Assembly: GCF_022539505.1 (NCBI RefSeq)
Contig: NC_061514.1
Coordinates: forward strand, 35,307,769-35,371,768
Direction of reading: 5' to 3'
Source: Lolium rigidum
Taxonomy: Eukaryota > Streptophyta > Magnoliopsida > Poales > Poaceae
Length of the DNA: 64,000 bases
In this document: positions 24,301-35,771 of the stretch, in pieces
How positions within the stretch are numbered: the stretch's first letter is position 1
How the letters are laid out: every line of letters starts with the position of its first letter
The notes under the pieces: model-generated
What the model saw: the letters and a program-made list of their open reading frames with translations, nothing else
What the model was told of the DNA's origin: nothing
Databases searched by the model: none
Translations under genes and position numbers: made by a program

Positions 24301-26085
24301 CATCCTTTGGCCTTCTTGAGCGAGCTCTCGGGCCGAGACTACGCGGCTTGTCGACATATGAGAAAGAAAGCCTCGCAATCCTTTTGGCCGTTGATCGGCG
24401 GCGACCCTACCGAGACAATCCCAGTTTGTTATCCGGACTGACCAACGTGCCCTCGCCCACCTAGACGAGCAGCGACTCACTACTCCATGGCAGCACAAGG
24501 CACTGACGAAACTGCTTGGCCTACAGTATACAATCGAGTATAAAAAAGGGTGTACCAATCAAGTTGCTGATGCTCTGTCACGTCACCCAGCTCTCTCAAT
24601 TGGGGAAGTGCTCTCCATCACGATGGGTACCCCGGCCTGGCTGGACGACATTGCTGCGGGATATGGTAAGGATGCAATCGCTCGGCGAGATTATCCGACG
24701 AGTTGGACAAACCGGACTCTACGGTGAAGCATATGTCTTGGGATGGACACATGTTGCGCTTCAAAGGGCGTGTATGGGTAGGCGGCAATCTTGCCATGCG
24801 GCGGCAAATCCTCCAAACACTTGCATGCAAGTGCCATTGGCGGTCACTCAGGGATTCAGGCTACTCTACAGCGGATAAGGCAGTTGTTTGCCTGGCCACA
24901 GATGAAGTCGACGGTGAAACGGTTCATTGATCAATGCAGTATCTGCAAGCAAGCTAAGACGGAGCGAGTGAAGTATCCTGGCCTCCTTCAGCCCTTAGCA
25001 GTGCCTGACTCTGCCTGGCAGGTGGTGTCGCTCGATTTCGTTGAAGGGCTACCCAAATCGTCGGGTTTTACAACCATTCTGGTCGTGGTGGACAAGCTCA
25101 CCAAATATGCACACTTCTTGCCTCTCTCTCACCCTTATACAGCAGCTCAAGTTGCCCGGCTCTACTTCGATCGGGTCTTTCGCTTGCACGGCATGCTGCG
25201 GCACTCATTTCGGACCGGGACAAGGTTTTTACCGGCAAATTTTGGCGGTCCTTGTTCGAGGCTGAGCAAGACGGAGATGCGAATGAGCACGGCTTATCAC
25301 CCGCAAACGGATGGGCGGACGGAGCGGGTCAATCAATGCCTCGAAACTTACTTACGTTGCTTTATCGGCACACGCCTGCACAGCGTGGAGTAAGTGGCTT
25401 CCGCTAACGAGAATGCTGGTATAATACGGCCTACCACCACTGCGATCAAGACCAACCCATTTCAAGCTGCAGCATGGCCATGCTCCGAGATATCCGGGGA
25501 TCACGGCTGAGTCGGTGCCGGTCACGGATCTGCGGCTATGGCTTCGGGAGCGCCAATTGGCAACGACGGTGCTCAAGCAACATCTACACCGAGCTAATAA
25601 CCGTATGAAACAATTCGGCGACAACAAACGTTCAGATCGTGTGTTTCGGGTGGGTGATTGGGTGTATCTACGTCTCCAGCCGTACATCCAGACGACCTTG
25701 GCCATGCGAGCCAACGCCAAGCTTGCCTTCCGCTACTTCGGGCCATTCCAGGTGGAGCAAAAGGTTGGGGATCGTTCCTACCGTCTCAAGTTGCCGGACA
25801 AGTCAAAGCTCCATCCGGTCTTTCATGTCTCGCTGTTGAGGAAAGGTATTCCACCAGAGGAAGTGCATGAGGAGTTGCCGGTGATCGACGATGAACACCC
25901 TCCCCGACACGTACCAGAGCAAGTTCTACAACACCGTCAAGTGCAGCGTCGTCACAAGACCAAGGACCAGGTCCTGATTCAATGGTCGGGACTGCCGGCG
26001 TCACTTGCTACTTGGGAGAATCTCGCCGAGCTGAAGACCGAGGTTTCCTCGAGCTCCGGCTTGGGGTCAAGCCGCTCTGAAGGAG
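21347..26085 (+). pseudogene. gag-pol polyprotein, frameshifted (Reina-like copy 2)
   Basis: The first ATG after the primer site is at 21347. A coiled-coil-like gag N-terminus (AELQTKEQFAEIMTAI) runs to about 21740. The frame then shifts and stays open to 23115, covering the rest of gag, a zinc knuckle (CFDCGEKWGRNHVC, about 22560) and a protease with DCGSTHSF. RT is intact at about 23300-23980, with FIDDILVYS near 23806. RNase H is scrambled at 24000-24560. Integrase has a Cys region (CSICKQ) near 24940, the first Asp in LDFVEG, a disrupted second Asp near 25210 and the Glu in TERVNQ near 25320. The integrase C-terminus and chromodomain (25515-26040) are open. Copies this young with broken frames point to trans-mobilisation or sequence indel errors. 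Confidence 0.88.
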
Positions 26086-26091
26086 GGGGAA

Positions 26092-26384
26092 TGTCATGGG
26101 CCTACCAGCTCACGACGCGTCAAGTGGGCCGTCTCCACGGCCCAAGAGGGCCTGCAAGGACAACCCACGCTACGGCCCGAGAAGAATGGACTACTTGAGG
26201 ACGAAGGAAAGAGCATTGGGGGCATCGAAGAACGAGAACCAAGCCGAGACGGCTCTCCTGTATCTCAGTCTGTATCTCTCTCTATCCCATCCCAGGCTCC
26301 AATTCCCCTCCCCTTTCCTGCTGTATCTGAGGAATCCTGAACCCTAGACCTATATTGGGAGGAATCGAGAGTATAGCTGTAACA
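26092..26384 (+). repeat. 3' LTR of Reina-like copy 2
   Basis: Near-identical to 21001-21291; flanked by the purine tract on the left and TATGT on the right. Confidence 0.95.
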
Positions 26385-26869
26385 TATGTATATCGCAATT
26401 CCAGAACTAGCAACTATGTTCTCCCATGAAGGTACTGTCGGCAGAGGAGATTGGAACCTTGCAGTGTGGTTACGTTCTTCTCTGAACCTACTGAAATTCC
26501 AAAGAACAAAAAAAACCGGCCATTTCAAGTCTACCGTGTATTTCAAGCACACCAATTTTGGTCGCGGCAATACGAATTTCTGCAAGTTGGGACAAGGAGG
26601 AAGACATGATGGATGTCATGTATCGAGTGCAACTTGAAATTTCCAATTAAAAAGCTACGGTACAAGAAATATATGACGAGGCGAGCGACTATATGAATTT
26701 TTTGTGGGAAGCTGCCAGCGGAGCGCTCGAAGTCAAGGCTGAAGGCCTAAATCACGGAGAAATCTTGCTCGCATAACAACGGGTAGACACTACTACAGCT
26801 GCCTGATCTAAGCAAACAAACGCCGAAACGCTTGCTTGTTTCCTATAATCCTAAAAGGGGTGCTTGTTT

Positions 26870-28035
26870 TCCTCGTCGGGCGCGGGACGACGGCGTATCA
26901 GCCGCCGATTCATGCCGCTCTGCGAGCCGGCGAGTAGGTACACGCAAACCGCGGCGAGTAAGGATGGAGACGGGATTGGTGGAGGATGACTTGCCTGGAG
27001 GGAACCGAGGGAGAAGACCGTAGACGTGGAGCGCCGCTGCCGTCTTGCTGCGATGGCTTGGTGTGTGCGGCGAGGGTCGGCATGGTCTGCAGGGGAAGGG
27101 CTCCTCATGAGCTGCAAGGAAGGGGAGGGCGGCGCGCCGGGTGCGGGGGATCGGAGCGGTGGCGTGCGAGCTGCGAGGGATGTGATGGGCCGCTCAAGCG
27201 CTGCGGGGAGGGGATTCGGCGGCGCGCGAGCTGGGAGGATGGGTGCCGCCGGACTGGTAGGTTCGCGGGAGGCGGCGCCGGCGGAGGTGGGATTCGAGCG
27301 AGGGATTGGTGGAGGATGGGGGCAGTACGGGGGCGCCTCGGTATTTTCGGGTGCGGGAGGTGGGGATCTACGGCCGGGGAAGTAGGCGGGCGCTGGGATG
27401 AGTGCTGCCGCCGAGGAAGAAGGTGGGGCAGGAATTCGGTGCTGCCGCCGGGAAGATGGCCGGGCGGGAGCTGGGGCCGGCCGCCGGGAAGAAGGCCGGG
27501 CGGGAGTTGGGGCGGGCCTGCGTGGTTTCCTGTCGGGAGTTCAGATAGAGGAGAAGTGCAGGTTGGCGTCGGTGGGTTTCCTAAACCCCCTAATCCCGCT
27601 CGGCCACCTCTCCCCGTCCGAACCGAACTCCCCAACTCCCCCACCGATAACGATTCGTGTAGGAACCGAACTCCCCACCTCCGTCTCATAAAAACATCGC
27701 GCCCCCGCCCCGCCTCGAGCGGAGATCATCCAGCTCCGCACCTCGACCTCCTACATCGTCGGCGCGGGCGAGCGGCGGCGGCGGGAGCCGACGCGAGGGA
27801 GCCCGCGACGGACACCTACCTGGTCGGCGCGAGGTAGCAAGCGGCGGCGGGCGCCGACGCGAGGAAGCCAACGCGGACGCGAAGACAATCAAGCAACCCT
27901 ACCTGGTCGGCGCGGGCGGCGGCGGCGGCGGGAGCCGGCGCGAGGGAGCCCGCGACGGAGGTGAGCGGCGGCGGTAGGCGGCGGAAAGGAGCCAGCGGCG
28001 GAGAACGGCGAGATCCGGCCTCCTTACGGGCGGTA
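26870..28035. promoter_or_regulatory. GC-rich block, likely divergent promoter and leader of the MULE genes
   Basis: This 1.1-kb GC-rich island separates the minus-strand exon-like ORF (with its putative intron) from the plus-strand transposase. A TATA-like CATAAAAACATC is at about 27686-27697. Imperfect repeats are visible. GCCGCCGGGAAGA plus about 20 bases recurs near 27441 and 27480. A longer unit with CTACCTGGTCGGCGCG and GGGAGCCCGCGACGGA recurs between about 27760 and 27960, followed by a donor-like GAGGTGAGC at about 27957. A 283-codon open frame (26986-27837) is a by-product of high GC and is not called. Confidence 0.5.
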
Positions 28036-31000
28036 ATGGCTCCAATTCGACGCAGATCGGCGAGCATCCTCCAAATTCAAGCCGGCCAAGCTCCGAGAAA
28101 GAGGCCGGTAGAGGATGAGGTAACAAAAAAAACGAGGAAGTTCACATGATTCACTTACGATATTGGAAGTTCACCTCCACTTGAAGTTCACATGCGAGAG
28201 TCTATTGTAGGAAAGAAGAAAACAATTCATCACTCTGTTTCCTCTTTTTTATATGTCCTTTACTAGGAAGTTCTTAAAACCGGTTTCATGGAGTTCACTT
28301 CGGTTATAAAATAAATTAAAACAGCAAAATGAAAAAAAAATAAGTATTCGAGGTTAGCATGTATGCGGGAAGTTCATATTAAAAATGTTTGGAGGTTAAC
28401 TTTACTTGTTTTAGTTTTTTGAAGACATCGAGACAAAGTTTTATGTACAAAGTTCTAGTCCCAATGTTCAAGAAGTTCACATGTTAAAAAACTAACCGGG
28501 TTACTGCTGGCACGGGCAAAGAATACGGAACGAGCGATGACGACGAGATAATCAGCTGGTCGAGGCCCTAAAAAGCCTCCAATGACTCCCATATGCTTGT
28601 GATAAGCCGAGTTTCATTTATCCAGCCGGTGTTCCGCAATCCCAAGAGAAAGACAAATGCTGCTTGCCGTTGAAAGGAATTTCAATCAGAAAATCCAAGA
28701 ACAAGATGACATGGATAACGGCAAAAGGAAGCGGGATACCACAACATCAACGAGATGATGATGAGGATATTATGTGTTGGTCGAGGTCCACCAAAAAAAC
28801 CCCGTTCTCCAATAAAGTGCACTGAGGAGATATTTGCTAGTAATGCAACGTTCCGTCGGCCACGAAAACGGCAATCTACAAGTACATCTACAACAACCAC
28901 GAGCTGGAAGCAACGATGTGAACGGGGACGGTGGGCAAAAGTCGTCTTCTAGCAATGATGCTTACGAACGACAACGCAGTTATGGTGATGGTCAAAGTGA
29001 CAACATACACCAAGATCGTCGAGGCACTCAATCAAGTCATATGCCGCCTCGAGATCCACTCTGCCATGTACCAAAAGTCACACCGCCATGCCCCATAGTA
29101 CCAGATGATAGAGCCACCCCTGCAGAGCTGCAAACATACACACACGTAAGTTCAATTTATATATTGCTGATAAAAAATTCACTCTTACACAAAACATTTA
29201 TTTAGACAATTTGCATGGAAGTTCACATATTATATCTTTAGAAAAAACAGTTGATATGATTTGGAAAGTTCGTGAACACTATATCCATGATAAAAGTTCA
29301 GCTGATTTTTAGGAAGTTCACATGCTCAGTTTATTATATGAAATGTATAGTTGATATGTTCTCGATATTCATGTGCAACAGTTTTTACGTGAAAAAAGTT
29401 CAGATGACTTTAAGAAGTCCATGTTCTTATTTTTTATTAAATTTTAGGAAGTTCACTTGACCTATTTCCTGAAGTTAACATACAAATAACATATGTATTA
29501 TAAAAACAAAAAAAAATGCGATAACAAAACCGTGGCAATTTGCAGGCTGCAGATCTTGATCCGGACCTGATACCATCCATTGGTCAAGAATTTAGCACAT
29601 TCAAAGACGCATATGTATTTTACAATACATATGCAAAGCACACGAGGGTTTGGGATAAGGAAAGGACAGCACAACAAGAGCGAGGCGTTACTTGAGATGT
29701 GTACGAGAAGGTGCACACCGCCAAAGTGTCAACGAGGAAGACCGACGAGCGTGACAAGATGACCAAAAGAACTGGGTGCAAGGCCTTTATGAGATTGAAA
29801 GAGAGGAGTGATGGTACATGCATTGTCAAGGACATTACACTTCAGCACAACCATACCCTGTCTGTTAAGCCCATCAATGCTAGTTTTCATGCGTTCTCAC
29901 AAAAAGGTGGATCCAACATTGAAGGGGTTGGTAAAAGACCTTCGGTTCAGCAATATAAAACATGTAAACATAATGGGCACTGCTTACAAGGCTGCATGGG
30001 GGCCGTGATAAGATTGGCTGCCACAAGCCGAGACATACTCAACATGTAAGTACTCCCCCCCACCCCACACCCTCCTTTATATATAAAATGAAAACTTACA
30101 TTAAAAACAGGGGAAAGAAAAAAGCAAAACAAAAAAAGAAAAAAATAACAACAAATTTATTTTTGCAGGAAAGCAGAAAACACGAGGAAGGAGTCCATGA
30201 ATGAGGTGCGAGAATATGTTCAAATTCTTTGAAAACATGAAGAAGGAGAATGAAAATTTCTTCTATGACTACAAGGTTGATGACGAAAACAGACTGGAAA
30301 ATGTTTTCTGGTCTAATGCTAGCTCAAGGGCAGCATATGCAGATTTTGGAGATTGCATAACTTTCGATACTACTTACAAGTCGAACAAGCACCACTTGCC
30401 CCTTGCAGTATTTGTCGGCGTAAACAACCACTTGCGATCAACAATCTTTGGTGTTGCGTTGATGGGAAACGAGTCGGAGGAGTCCTTCAAATGGGTATTC
30501 AGCAGATTCCTTGAATGCATGGGCGGTAAACAACCAATCTGCATACTTACGGGTTTGGAGAAAATCAGAATCTATCCTCCTGTTTGTACCTTCGGTTGTA
30601 GTTCATAACAAAAACACACGAAGTTCGGATGTTTACACCCGCAACCCGAAAAAATAAAAGATATTTAATTTGCTGAAGTTCACCTTTGTTTTGTTTTTGT
30701 GAAGTTTGCTTGCATTATACCTGATGTGTTTTTTCCTAATAATTGTTCAGATCAATGCCCAGCAATGGCAAAAGCAATACCTAAAATTTTCAAACGGACT
30801 CTACATAAGTTATGTAGATGGCACATAATGAACAAGCATAAGGACCCGCTGAAGAAGCTTTATAAACTATTCCCTGATTTGAAGGATAAGCTGACTGCAA
30901 TTTTGAACCATCCCCTAATGCCATCTGAGTTTGAAGATGCGTGGAAGGCTTTGATTGAAGAGTACAATCTGCATGATATAAATGTCATGATTAACTTATG

Positions 31001-33160
31001 GGCTGAAAGGAAATTGTGGATATCAGCTTACTTGGAAGGAAGTTTTACGTGCACGCATGACTTCAACACGGAGAAGCGAGAGCATGAACTTTGTGCTTTG
31101 AAAAGGGGTTTTGTCACCGAACGAGACAACCTCCACATTTTTGCTAAGCAAGTTAACAAGCTGCATACGAGCAAGGCATGAAGCGAGAGAATGCGAGAGG
31201 CAAATGCATCAACGGTGAGTGATCGATTTCCTTTTTTATGTTAATGAAAAAAAATATGCTTCAATAATTTGGAAACACATAGGATGAGAACATAAAAAAA
31301 AGGAAAAAGACTATGCAGATGTTATGGAAGTTCACAACTGTTTGGTCAGTGGTTCTTCTGTACACAAAAAGTGTCATCTGTTTTCGAGAGAAAAAAGTAT
31401 GCACATGTTATGGAAGTTCACATCTGATTAGTTCTGGGGTTCATATATCTATATAAAAGTTATCTTATGTTTCATGTTCAAAAGCAAATGACTTTTCCAC
31501 CGACAAAAAATCAAAATTGCGGGGCACAAGGAAAACGAGTCACCGAGTATGGCTTCGAGGCACGGGTGATGGATAAGTACACACGGGCGATGTACTCGGT
31601 TTTCCGGGAGCGGCAATATCACGGCACAGCTTTCCGCATTAAGACTTCCCAGGATAATCCCAACATTTACCTTGTGCATCACTACAATCAGAGTAAAGAA
31701 TTCGCTTGGTCAAGACATGAGTTCAGAGTGCTAGCAGATGAAGTTGAAGGCCGCTATGAATGCGAATGTAAACTATGGGAACATACAGGTAAAAAAAAAG
31801 CCTCTTTCAGCAATTGCTTTTGGTTGTATTACACTACAGATGCGTATAAAAAAAGTAATTGTTGACACGAAAGAATAAAAAAATTAACCGAGCTAATGTT
31901 AACTTTATGCACACACGGGGTTGTTATCGCCACCATGTCATAGGCTGTCTTTGAGCACCTACGCCTGGATGAGATACCAAGCAAGTATATACTCCGAGAG
32001 ATACACCAAAGATGCGGTGACAAACCCCGATTACAACCGCAGAGACTACGGGACAACAACGGATGATGGGACTTCAATTGAATACGGACGAACAATCCTT
32101 TACGAGTGAAGCGGTTAAAATTATAAACAAAGGATGCACTTCGGAAGCAAAATTCCAAATAGCATTATCTCGCATTCAGAGATGCCAATACAAACCTGGA
32201 CAATGAGGATGCGAGCCGGAGAATAATGAGGATGCGAGACATGGAGAATAATGAGGATGCGAGAGATGGAGAACAATGAGCGAGTCATCGAACCAAGAAA
32301 ACACAACACGAGAAACTGGCGAGCACAACGACATTCCTCGGAGCGAGGACAATGATCCATATGCAGATATACAGCCTCCACTACTTGCAATAACAAAAGG
32401 AAGCAAGACTACAGATGCTGCAAGGAGGAATGGAAAATGCAAACCCCCTGCACCTGCCCGTCCGGAACCAGAACTAGATGAATACGGGAGACCGAAAGGT
32501 ACAAGATTATGCGGAACATGCAATAAAATTAATGGCCACAATTCCAGAACCTGCAAGGCAAGGCAGCTGGCTAAAACACTCTTGGAAACACATAAGAAGG
32601 TGTATGGGCCTACAGCATCTTCAGCAAATATCAAGGTGCGCATAAGAAACTTGCTTGCTCGCCAGCACATTCCAGAGAATGATGAAGAGGAAAAACTGGA
32701 CACAGATGAGGGTGAATGCTTCGAAGATGAGACGGATGATGAAGAATATGAGCAAGAAGATGAGGATGAAGAAATCACTGAGCAAGAAGATACACGAGAA
32801 ACACCGGATGTGGAGAGCAAGCTGCAAAACTTAAATAAAACGGGAGGACAAAGGAAATGCGGCGTGTGCAACCTAAGGCTAGGACACTACGCATCAACAT
32901 GCCCCAACAGGGAAAAGATACTACAACAACAGATTGTTGAACGACAAAAAAGTGATAGTGCGACAGTGAAACCACAAGGGGTGAAAGCTTGTGGTACATG
33001 CAATAAGATAAGGGGACACAACTCTAGAACTTGCGCAAGAAGGCAGCTTGAGGAACAGCTATTACACCTACGAGTCAACGAGAAAATGATAGCAACACAA
33101 TGGAAGATAGAAGCAAGGAGAAGAACAAGGAGAAAACACAAACTACACCAGCAGCTATAA
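28036..33160 (+). pseudogene. FAR1-type Mutator-like transposase, multi-exon, damaged
   Basis: The proposed start is the ATG at 28036, whose exon ends in a basic PRKRPVEDE stretch before a GTAAC donor. Later exons lie at about 28700-29143 and 29546-30050, the second holding the FAR1 DNA-binding region with DAYVFYNTYAK and LQHNHTL. The exon at 30170-30552 is the MULE transposase core with FDTTYKSNKH; its first catalytic Asp is at 30366. A 198-bp intron (30553-30750) splits the codon of the second catalytic Asp. The next exon runs from 30751 to about 31210 and includes CRWHIMNKH and the Glu-bearing STRRSESMN near 31059-31089. SWIM finger pieces follow (ECECKLWEHTG near 31760; a CxRH near 31925). 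Frameshifts are visible near 29660, 31060-31100 and 31930-32000. The family excises and reinserts MULE DNA in the nucleus. Confidence 0.85.
32276..33160 (+). CDS. C-terminal zinc-knuckle exon of the transposase
   Basis: This open frame of 294 codons ends in TAA at 33158. It holds three knuckles of the form C-x2-C-x5-H-x4-C: CGTCNKINGHNSRTC (about 32515), CGVCNLRLGHYASTC (about 32861) and CGTCNKIRGHNSRTC (about 32992). Between the first and second lies a strongly acidic run of Glu and Asp (about 32690-32800), and the C-terminus is basic. MULE and FAR1-like proteins commonly end in such knuckles, so I take this as the last exon rather than a separate gene. It has an ATG at 32276 and could be translated alone. 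Just upstream (32205-32276) a GAGGATGCGAGA unit is repeated three times in tandem. Confidence 0.75.
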   Translation: MSESSNQENTTRETGEHNDIPRSEDNDPYADIQPPLLAITKGSKTTDAARRNGKCKPPAPARPEPELDEYGRPKGTRLCGTCNKINGHNSRTCKARQLAKTLLETHKKVYGPTASSANIKVRIRNLLARQHIPENDEEEKLDTDEGECFEDETDDEEYEQEDEDEEITEQEDTRETPDVESKLQNLNKTGGQRKCGVCNLRLGHYASTCPNREKILQQQIVERQKSDSATVKPQGVKACGTCNKIRGHNSRTCARRQLEEQLLHLRVNEKMIATQWKIEARRRTRRKHKLHQQL

Positions 33161-33164
33161 GAAG

Positions 33165-33945
33165 GAGTACAAGGAAGAGGTAGACACAAAAAAGGAAAAA
33201 TAGAATAGGAATTGCTCAAAGACTATAGAGACCTCACTTGTTTATTGAAACAATATGTAGTTGGTTACATTGTGTAGAATTACATTAATATACTGCTGAA
33301 GTTCACTATTTGTTCGTGCTACTTCAGCTGATCCAAATTGTGAAAGAACAGGAATTTTCATAAAAAATCATTTATTTTAAACCTCTACACAAGTATGTTG
33401 TGAGAATAAATATATCGTAATTCAAGTCTTGCTAAACGAAGTTGTTCACGTAAAATGTTGATTAAAAAAAAAAGTAGAGAAGTTCACGAGCACGATTATC
33501 ACGAGAAGTTCACTATGTATGACGGTGTGAAAAAAAAGTTACGTATAAAAATTAAAACGAGGAACACACATGCAAAAGAGAAAAAAGGAGTTCGAGATAT
33601 CAACAGAAGTCTGCGAAGTTCTCACATACTATTTGCTTGTAAAATGATAAAACAGAAAACTAGTAAAAATTGACTCGAATATGAGTGTAAAATAAAATGA
33701 ACGAGACAACATATAGGATTGCAAAAACAAGTAAAAATAGGGACATCTTCATTGTATTATAAAATGAATAAATGGGAATGGAAACACAAAGTAAAAAAGA
33801 AATTTATGATTGCGAAGTTCAGATCTAGCCAACTAAGGAGTTCTCTTAAACATAAAACCTAAAGAAAAAATGTAGGTAAAAGTAAACGATTACAATCTGA
33901 TCATAGAAAAAATAGAAAAGAAAAATGTCCCTACAAAACTAAAAT
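33165..33945. other. Spacer between transposase and exonuclease genes
   Basis: AT-rich, with GAAGTTC at about 33298, 33478, 33500, 33615 and 33815. No gene is seen. Both neighbouring genes end here (convergent 3' ends). Confidence 0.6.
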
Positions 33946-33947
33946 CT

Positions 33948-34630
33948 TCACCAATCCCTGCCACGCTTCTTCTCGGGATGTTTGAATAAGGCGAAGAAGC
34001 CCCTCTCAAACACATCCGAGCCTTCGAAAAACCTCGTACGTGGCATATGCATCCCGTGCAGCATATTCCAAGTGCTTAGGCGGTAGAGGCGGCGGATTAA
34101 CCCACATCCTGTGCTCTCTCCTTCCAAAACCATCCTTCATCTCAAGATAGATTGGATCTATAATAGCTCCAGCAACATCCTTCAGACCTTGAGGTTCTCT
34201 TCTTGTTGTCCGGATCTCTCCATATTGCACTGGATATCCTTCACATTATGACACATAGTAACTTTGAACGTGAAAGAATGGTGCGGTCTTCTGCGATGCA
34301 AAACCCAGCAAAAATGTACCTATAGCCATGAAAGAAATCGATACAAACTTTTCACTCCTCTCATCAGCATGGCATATGTGGTACACAAGAACATCAGTGC
34401 CAACACATAGCTGGATCACAGCAGCTTTCTTCGGATTGAAATAGGTTCCACTGAGTTTATCATACTCAACATCAAGACCAACAATCTTCCTAGCAGAAGA
34501 ATCTAGGGAAGCTTCAGCATTGGTGATCCACTCCTCAACACTAGGCTGCTGCATTTGTGTACAAAACCTTCATAGTGGTTGTGCCATGGCGAGGGAATGT
34601 GTACTCGTGGGAAAAAGGAGCGTTTGCCAT
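33948..34630 (-). pseudogene. DEDDy 3'-5' exonuclease (WRN-exonuclease-like), damaged
   Basis: The proposed start is the ATG at 34630 (MANAPFSHEYTF). A shift near 34545 is followed by the exonuclease fold. Motif I is GLDVEY with Asp near 34473 and Glu near 34467, followed by IQLCVG and VLVYHI. Motif II, with Asp in IAEDRTIL, is near 34290 in another frame. Motif III is YAARDAY, with Tyr near 34065 and Asp near 34053, preceded by LKDVAGAI and MWVNPPPLP. The C-terminus, in a further frame, ends HPEKKRGRDW and stops at 33948. Length (about 210 codons) equals the single exonuclease domain of plant WRN-exonuclease-like proteins, which degrade nucleic acid 3' ends. All four acidic residues and the Tyr survive, but at least three frameshifts separate them. 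It is flanked on both sides by the MULE motif field. Confidence 0.75.
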
Positions 34631-34639
34631 GCAAATCGG

Positions 34640-35765
34640 TGGACGAGAAGAAAACACACAAGAAAAAGAAAAAAGAAAAGGAAGAAGAATCGGTGATTGA
34701 TATGCACCGAAACACGAGAGGAAAAAGGACATGTATTTATAGTTCCAGAAAATGTAACAACAGACGTCGTGATCCACAAATTCAGGGAACAAACCAATAC
34801 ATATCCAGTAAGAACACAACAGAAAACAGCCGAGAGATAAACCACAAAAAAACAAAAAAATCCTGCGGGATAACAAACAAAAAAGGATCTTATCCGGGGC
34901 CAGTTGTGAGTTCACGTGCAAGCACAAAACAAAAAGCATAAAAAGACTACAAAGAAGTTCACGTGATAACAGTGCGAGACGTTCACACGGAGTAAAAAAC
35001 ACGAAAAAATAAAAAGCTGTTCCACACCAACCAACCACCCCCCACCCCACCAAAACCACGCCCAAACCACCAAAAACCACCACTCGGCGCAACACAAACT
35101 CAACCATTGCCCTGGTGTTCCGCCGGAAGAAACATACCACGGAGGAGTCGAAGGAAAAGAGCAAAGGGAGAACAAGAACAGAGAAAAGAAGAAGAAGAGA
35201 AGTCTAGCAAGATCTACAAAAAAGAAGGTGCGTCTAACCCATCCCCATCCCATCTACTCATTTAAATCGCCGTGGATCTTCCTCTCTTTCATCCTTCATG
35301 GCCGTGGTTTTGAATCTAGACTAGTATAAAAAACAAGATCTAACAACTTAACAAAAAATAAAACCTTACAGATTACTTAAAAAATGGTTTGCATACGATA
35401 GATCTATCAAAAAAATCAAATAAAAACATGTTAGGCGAGAGGGTGGTGGTGGAAGAGGGGGGAATATACACTAATGAACAAAAGAACGAGGAGTTCGAGA
35501 TAAGAACTCCCGAGAAGCTCACTTGTGAAAAGAAATGGAAAAAACAATATACAAAAAATAAATAAAGTTGGAGGGTTTTAAAATCTACAAACATGTATCC
35601 AGCTCGGCATGAGTATATTGTTATTGGGGAACTTAAAAAATATATAAATAAAAGAAGTTGGAGTTTAAAATGTAGACAACGAAAATGCGGACTAGAAGTA
35701 GAAGTTCGGTTCAAAAAAGTGCAGAGGTCCTGTTAGTACAAAAAATGTTTTATGCTGGAATCTTG
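34640..35765. other. Spacer with 5' regions of the exonuclease and B3-like genes
   Basis: AT-rich, with a C/A-rich patch at 35030-35080. A purine-rich stretch ends in a donor-like AAGAAGGTGCG near 35224-35234, which could close a leader exon of the downstream B3-like gene. A 207-codon minus frame (34541-35164) is low-complexity Phe/Val/Cys and is not called, apart from the part that overlaps the exonuclease start. Confidence 0.45.
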
Positions 35766-35771
35766 TGACAG

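Larger units (their letters stand above)
21001..26384 (+). mobile_element. Ty3/gypsy chromovirus LTR retrotransposon, Reina-like (copy 2), nested in the MULE
   Basis: This is a complete 5384-bp element with LTRs of 291 bp (21001-21291) and 293 bp (26092-26384). It has an initiator Met tRNA primer site TGGTATCAGAGC at 21295-21306, a purine tract AGGAGGGGGAA at 26081-26091 and the target duplication TATGT. By hand the LTRs differ by one substitution and two one-base indels, so it is very young. It belongs to a different family from the element at 2.4-7.9 kb: the LTRs share no evident similarity, although the protein order is the same and both end in a chromodomain. Confidence 0.93.

Noticed and set aside
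26986..27837. 283-codon plus-strand frame
   Set aside because: Gly/Arg/Trp-rich composition of a GC-rich promoter block, with tandem repeats and no domain; open frames exist on both strands here because of base composition.
34541..35164. 207-codon minus-strand frame
   Set aside because: Low-complexity Phe/Val/Cys translation of a C/A-rich spacer; only its last part (the MANAPFSHEY start) is plausibly coding, as the exonuclease N-terminus.
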